Position numbers and translations under genes: made by a program. The notes beneath the pieces were generated by a model. That model saw only the letters and a program-made list of their open reading frames with translations, was not told where the DNA came from and searched no databases. This document shows, in pieces, positions 27,101 to 33,100 of a DNA stretch of 64,000 bases. How positions within the stretch are numbered: the stretch's first letter is position 1; every line of letters starts with the position of its first letter. The stretch comes from Euborellia annulipes (Eukaryota > Arthropoda > Insecta > Dermaptera > Anisolabididae). Location of the stretch: the NCBI GenBank assembly GCA_023213315.1, contig JAKCPI010001999.1, positions 1 through 64,000 of the forward strand, read 5' to 3'.

Positions 27101-30100
27101 TTTTTTCGGCATTGGAGGCAACTCTGACATTTCTGCGCCCGCCGAACAGAGACAATCTCTACGTATTTTGTCGAGTTAATACTCAACTGTACAGAGAGTC
27201 CTTTTTGTTTAAACATTTTGAAATCAATAGTTCTTGTTTATTTTTTTGATTGCGTAAAAAATAAACTCCAAGAGTTCCTTTCTTTTTCTATTCACTATTT
27301 TATTTTTAGAACCAGTTTTTTAATATTCAAGGTTCATTCATTTGAAAGAAAATTTTAATAGCAAAGAATACAAAAAAGACAGAGAGCTGGAAAATTAAAA
27401 TTCAGCTTAAAAAAAAAAAAAAAAAATTTGGGCAAGTTGATGGAAATGAACCAGTCAGAGGAGAAGAATTTACTTGTTGAGCCAGAACAAAGAGGAAAAA
27501 AAAACTCTCACGTCCGGTTAATCGAGTTTCTATTCCGTTTTATTGCTTTTTCGCTAATTCCCAACTGTTTGTTTACAAAAAGGATCCCAAAAATAAAAAC
27601 ATATTTCTGATCGAATAAGGATGAAACTTGACTCGGGAGATCTAGAATTAGTGTGGCGGTAAAAATAGCCGCAAACCACCACTTTGCTCTCATTAGCGAT
27701 AATAATCCGAAGAAAAGTGTTCTCAAAAAAACAAAATTGGCTCTAATCTCAATTTCCTTTTGATTAAAGGTTTTGTCTGTTTTTTCAATTAAAGCCCGAT
27801 GTCTAATGAAGCATTTAAAAATAATCTCTTTAAAAATAGATGATTTTCTCCAACGGAGGGAGCGAGAGACACTCGCGTTATTTATTTTATTTTTAGCAAA
27901 AATTCAACTAGAGTTTTTTTCTGAAATGGGACCACCATCCGGGGTGCTCTGGTCGGCTTTTTTATTTTTTAGAGGGGGGGGGGGGGCTCCCCAGACTTTT
28001 GTTTAAAATCTCCCTTCACCTTTATTTACTCTACACTTGCTACTTGCTGAGGTCTACATCTGCAAGCCTCCAAATTTATATTTATCCATTAGCGGTGCCT
28101 AATCCAGAATTTTTATGGCTAAATTTATTTGTAAAGTCTCAGTTCATTTGTATAACATGTTAAGATACAACGTTTCGGTCACTCTTCAGGAAAAATCACA
28201 AAGCGTCTTACATCTCGCTACCTACTCAAATCAGAACCAAGCTGATTACTAGAGTTAAGAATTTAGATAGCTAGATGTAAGACGTATTGTGATTGATTCT
28301 GAAGAAGGCCATCAAAACGTGGTTTCTTACGGGTAGGCAGCTACATAGAATCAAATTATCAATTAAATTAGACCTATGTCAAAATGACAAAAACAAGAAA
28401 TTTTAATTAAAAAAAAAAAAAAAAAGAAAAAGGAAATCCACGTTTTTTCTTTAATCGTGCTGGCTGGAGAGGGCAAAACCAAGTCAAAGGGTGCAAACAA
28501 AATTCTGGTAATATTATTGTAAATCCGCCACTGTAATTTTTTTTTATTCTACTTCTGAGGCTATTTAGACCCCCCCCCCCCCTTGTTTCTCAAGCTGCCC
28601 GTCCCGTTATTAATGCAATCTAGTAGAAAAAAAAATTATTTTATAACAACTCTACAAAAACAAAGTTGAAAAAAATAATATAAGCTTATATTTAAATTAT
28701 AACCATATAAAGTGAATTTTTGCTTTTTTATTTATTTTGGATTGGTGGTCTCTAGAAACAAGCGTGTTGAACGTCCTCCGGTAGCTATCAATACAATAAC
28801 ATATATATAAATGTTTGCATTCATTTCGGCCATTTGACTTGATACATTTATTATATAATTTATTAAATACAATGTATGGATGGCGTTCAACAGACTCGTT
28901 TTCCGAGGCCACCTATCCCGATTTTCAGCGTTGCTTAACAACATTGACCTTGGTGGTTGTTGTTCATTCTTCTTGCCAGGCCCGCCGTCTTATAAATGTT
29001 AAACCCCAAGGCTTCAGTAGCCGAGAGGGAATTTATTTGTTTATTATACAAAAATTATCCAACTTTTTTTGTTACTCGCCTATTCTTAACCATAATGTTC
29101 TTATAATCTAAGGGGGGGGGGGAGTCGAATTAATCTATATATTAATAATTCTTTGTACAGTGAGGGACAATATTAAGTCCCACCCATGGATTTTCTTCTT
29201 GTGAGTATTTCATTGTTTTTAAAAAAATATTATATATTTTTTATTGAAAACTTTCATGGTTCAAATCTAGAAAATTTCCGATAAAGATTTTCATTTTCTT
29301 TAATAAAAACAATAAAATAATCACAAGTGGAAAACGCATGGGTGGGACTTGATATTGTCCCTCACTGTACTTGCACAAAATCCACATTTTAATCGAATTG
29401 CTTTGAATTCCTTTTGGCGCCCGAAGCGCTCTCTCTGGGTTTCCTTTTTAAAATTTCTATGTATAACTGAATATAACTGAGTTCTCAATTCTATTTCTTG
29501 CAATAGCTTTAAATTGAAAAAGTCATGGAAATTCCCCCAAAGAGGGGGTAAGATAGATAAAAATTAATAGCTAAAAGCTGGTGATAATAAATGAAGTTGA
29601 CTAAGCGACTTTGTCCATTTATTTAGCGCCGTTAGATTTCTTTACCTGACCAGTCATTTGATTATTTAATTTTGTGTGTGTTTCAGCCTTGTCCCCCTCT
29701 CGCAACCTCCGATGACAGGCACCGTGGGATTACGAGAGCAAACTCAACCAACGACACCTGTTTCCACACCGAATCTTGTCTCTACTAATATTTCTCCGAG
29801 TTTTCCAACAGAACCGCAGGTAAAACCACAAAGGATCGAATCTGTTAGAGCTGCTAGCGATGGCAGGCCTGGCTGGCAGTCATGAGATTGAATTGGATTG
29901 GATTGGTTTGAATTGCTTTGCTTCTTTCTTCCTCTCCATCCATATCATTGAGATTGCTATAATTATATTTTCCCAATCTTAAAATAAATCCTCGCTCTGT
30001 TGTTCTTCCTGATTTCAGAGCCTCCAATGTTTTTTTATTTTTAGCCGCCCCCCCCCCCCCCTCTCCCGCCCCCTGTCCCCCTTCTCTCCTTCGCGCTTCT

Positions 30101-33100
30101 CCATTTTTTTTCCTTGTTTCAAACCTCTTACGAAAAAAAAAGAAAGAAAGTGATAAGAGAACCAAAATTATCCGAGTTCAACTGGTTTTTACTTACAACT
30201 AAATTTAACAAGAAAATGTTTTTATTTTGTTTTTACAACAACAAAAAAAGGGAGGTCATCTAAACAATATAAAATTTCCATTAGCCAAACATCTTGATTA
30301 ACGCAAATATCGATGTCGTGGCGCAACGCCCCCCAATTGGGCATTCCCAACTTGCAGGGGGAGAAATGTCCTTTTAGGATATGAAACCAAAAGCTCCAAA
30401 GCCAAATAAAAGAGAACGAGACCCCAGGGGTAAACGATTTGCCCCTCTGCGAAATAAATATCCCCGTGACTCTCTTGCTCACCTACGGCGAGCAAACGCA
30501 TCAAATTTATTTTGCTCGCTGTTTGAAAATTTTAAATTTCGCTCTCTGACTCAACTTGCTTTTATTCTGGCCAATCAGCGCCCTCATAGGCACATACACA
30601 CAGGGACAGGAAGTCAGCTGCTAGCGCTTTATATATAATAATAATAATATTACCAAAAAAATATTTAATGAAAACTGGGAACTGACCTTGCAAATATTAA
30701 CCGTTTCGGTTACTCAAAGAACCATCGTCAGGGCTAGAATTGATAAAAAAAAACATTCTTTAATTATAGTCAAACTTCATCTTCATTACATTTTTATAAG
30801 CCGGGGGACCTGGCAACGGAAAACTGTCACCACAATCGTTGCGGTTAAGTGATCAAGGCGGCGAAAGCTCGGAATTGGTGACCCCGAGCAATCAGCGTGT
30901 GGAACGCCCCCCGGCAGCCATGGATTCTTGTATTTAAAAATGATATAAATAAAGAAATGATCCCTCAATGGCCTTTGTAGCCGAAAACGGTTAAAAACAA
31001 ATAAATATATATATATTTTATAAGAAATATAATGACAATGAAGTTGAAACTTGAAAAAAACCAAAAGTGCTTAGTAATATTAAATGTGAATTTGTTTCCA
31101 ATAAAATTTGTGCAAGTTTGTTTGTTGTGTTTATAAAACAAGATGTTTTTTATGTTATTTGCTTGCGACTGCAGCTACAGTTTCGAGGTCTTACTCCCTC
31201 ATCTTCAAGCAAATAAATCCAACATAAAAACACATCTTGTTTTATGTTCCACAAATGTTATTGGATGCCTTCATTTGTACTTTTCCACATCCAAATGTGT
31301 GTTTGTGTTTGCAGATATCTCAGGAGCAATCTCTCTCGAGCGAGGCAGGAGCTCAAGAAACGACAGCATGGCTGCACCTCAATCGTTTTTCAACTTGGGT
31401 CCCAACCTTCGCTAGTTTCTCGGCTGCTGACCTTTTGCGTCTCACTCGAGCTGATCTTATTGAAATTTGCGGTCTTGCTGATGGAATCAGACTTTTCAAT
31501 ATTCTCCATCCAAAAGCAAGGTACATCGCTCTTCATCTTAACCAACTTATTTATTTTCTTTTCTGTGATTTGTTAGCACGCAATTTGCTGGCTCTTTCTT
31601 TATCTCGATCGAAATGTTGATTACAAATCTTTTCATATCTCCTCTTTTTTTTCACCTTGTTATACAACCAATTTTTTATTGGACGAGTGTTCTCAAAATA
31701 AATGACAAAGCTCTTTTTTGTCAATATTTTTTAATTCTTGTTATGCAAAATTTCAATTCTAAAGAGGAGAGGAAATCATAGAAATAAAACTCTCAATGTA
31801 CAGTGAAGGACAATATTATGTCCCATCCATGTGTTTTCTACTTGTGATTATTTCATTGTTTTTATAAAAGAAAATGAAATTTTTTTTTGAAAATTTTCTA
31901 GGTTTGAATCATGAAAGTTTCCATTAAAAAATATAGAATATTTTTTTTTTTAAACAATGAAATAATCACAAGTAGAAAACGCATGGGTGGAACATAATAT
32001 TGTCCCTCACTGTACAATGAAACATTTCGCCTTTAAATATCGCCGTCATCCGTCACTAAACAAGCTCTATCAGCAGATTTGGGAAATTTTGTATGAAATA
32101 AGCCGGCGGCTTCAAGTGCCTGACACGCTTGAGACCAAAATAATATTTTTAATATTTTTGGATTGGCGCAATTGACCATAATTTCTTGAATTGGAATATT
32201 TATTGCAACTTTTTGTAACCAAGGTATTAAAGATCAGTTTGTAACAATAAAAGGTGATTGAGGGTTTAAAATGTAGAAACAACAGAATTTTATATATATG
32301 AAATATATTATTTATTCTATTGTCGAATGATTTCGTCAAAATGACATCTTCAGGCCAGCTGGAAACTTTTTTTATAAAATTAACAAAATTTCTTTTCCAA
32401 CAGCTGTCATTAAATTTCCTTTGTGTGAATGAATTTATCAAAATTAAAAGTCCATACATATAAATACAATAACTTGTAAAAAGATAGAAAAACACACGAA
32501 CCGTTATTAACAGTATAATATATGTGAAATAATCATTCAATGGAATCTTGAAGGATGTTATTTTAAAAAACATAAAATTAAGCAAATTACAAGAGATTTT
32601 TATACAAATTAAACGTTATTTCAAGAAAAAAGAGATCTGTCGAGTTAGTTGTGGAATTATTAAATATTTTTATAATTTTTCGCTTTATTCGCAGACTGGC
32701 TATACAGGTAAAATTAAAACACTCATAAAATTAAAATTGTTTTTTGAAAAATCTGATATATAAATACAATATTGTTATCATTGTCCTATATTTTTTGAGG
32801 TTGATGGATGATTCCCACCGAAACTGCTAGCCAGCCTGCAAATAAAGCGAAAAATAATACAAATACCTCTTTTTATTGTAACCTACAATGCCTTGGGTAC
32901 AAAACGTTGCAATAAATCTTCCAATCCAATATTTTTTATTAAATAAGACAACCCTTCCGACGACGGCAAAGCATTTCGGTTGCCTAACCTCAAGGCTCCT
33001 CTACTCTCGGCACCTGTGGCGTCCCTGGACACGGTCAGGGTACCCGAACAAATAATAACAAAGAAATTCAATAAATTTTTACCTCCGAGCCTCTAAATCG

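Noticed and set aside
32112..32585. 157-codon minus-strand frame
   Set aside because: Composition is Ile/Phe/Tyr/Asn-dominated as expected from AT-rich DNA, with no family motif; it also crosses repeat sequence.
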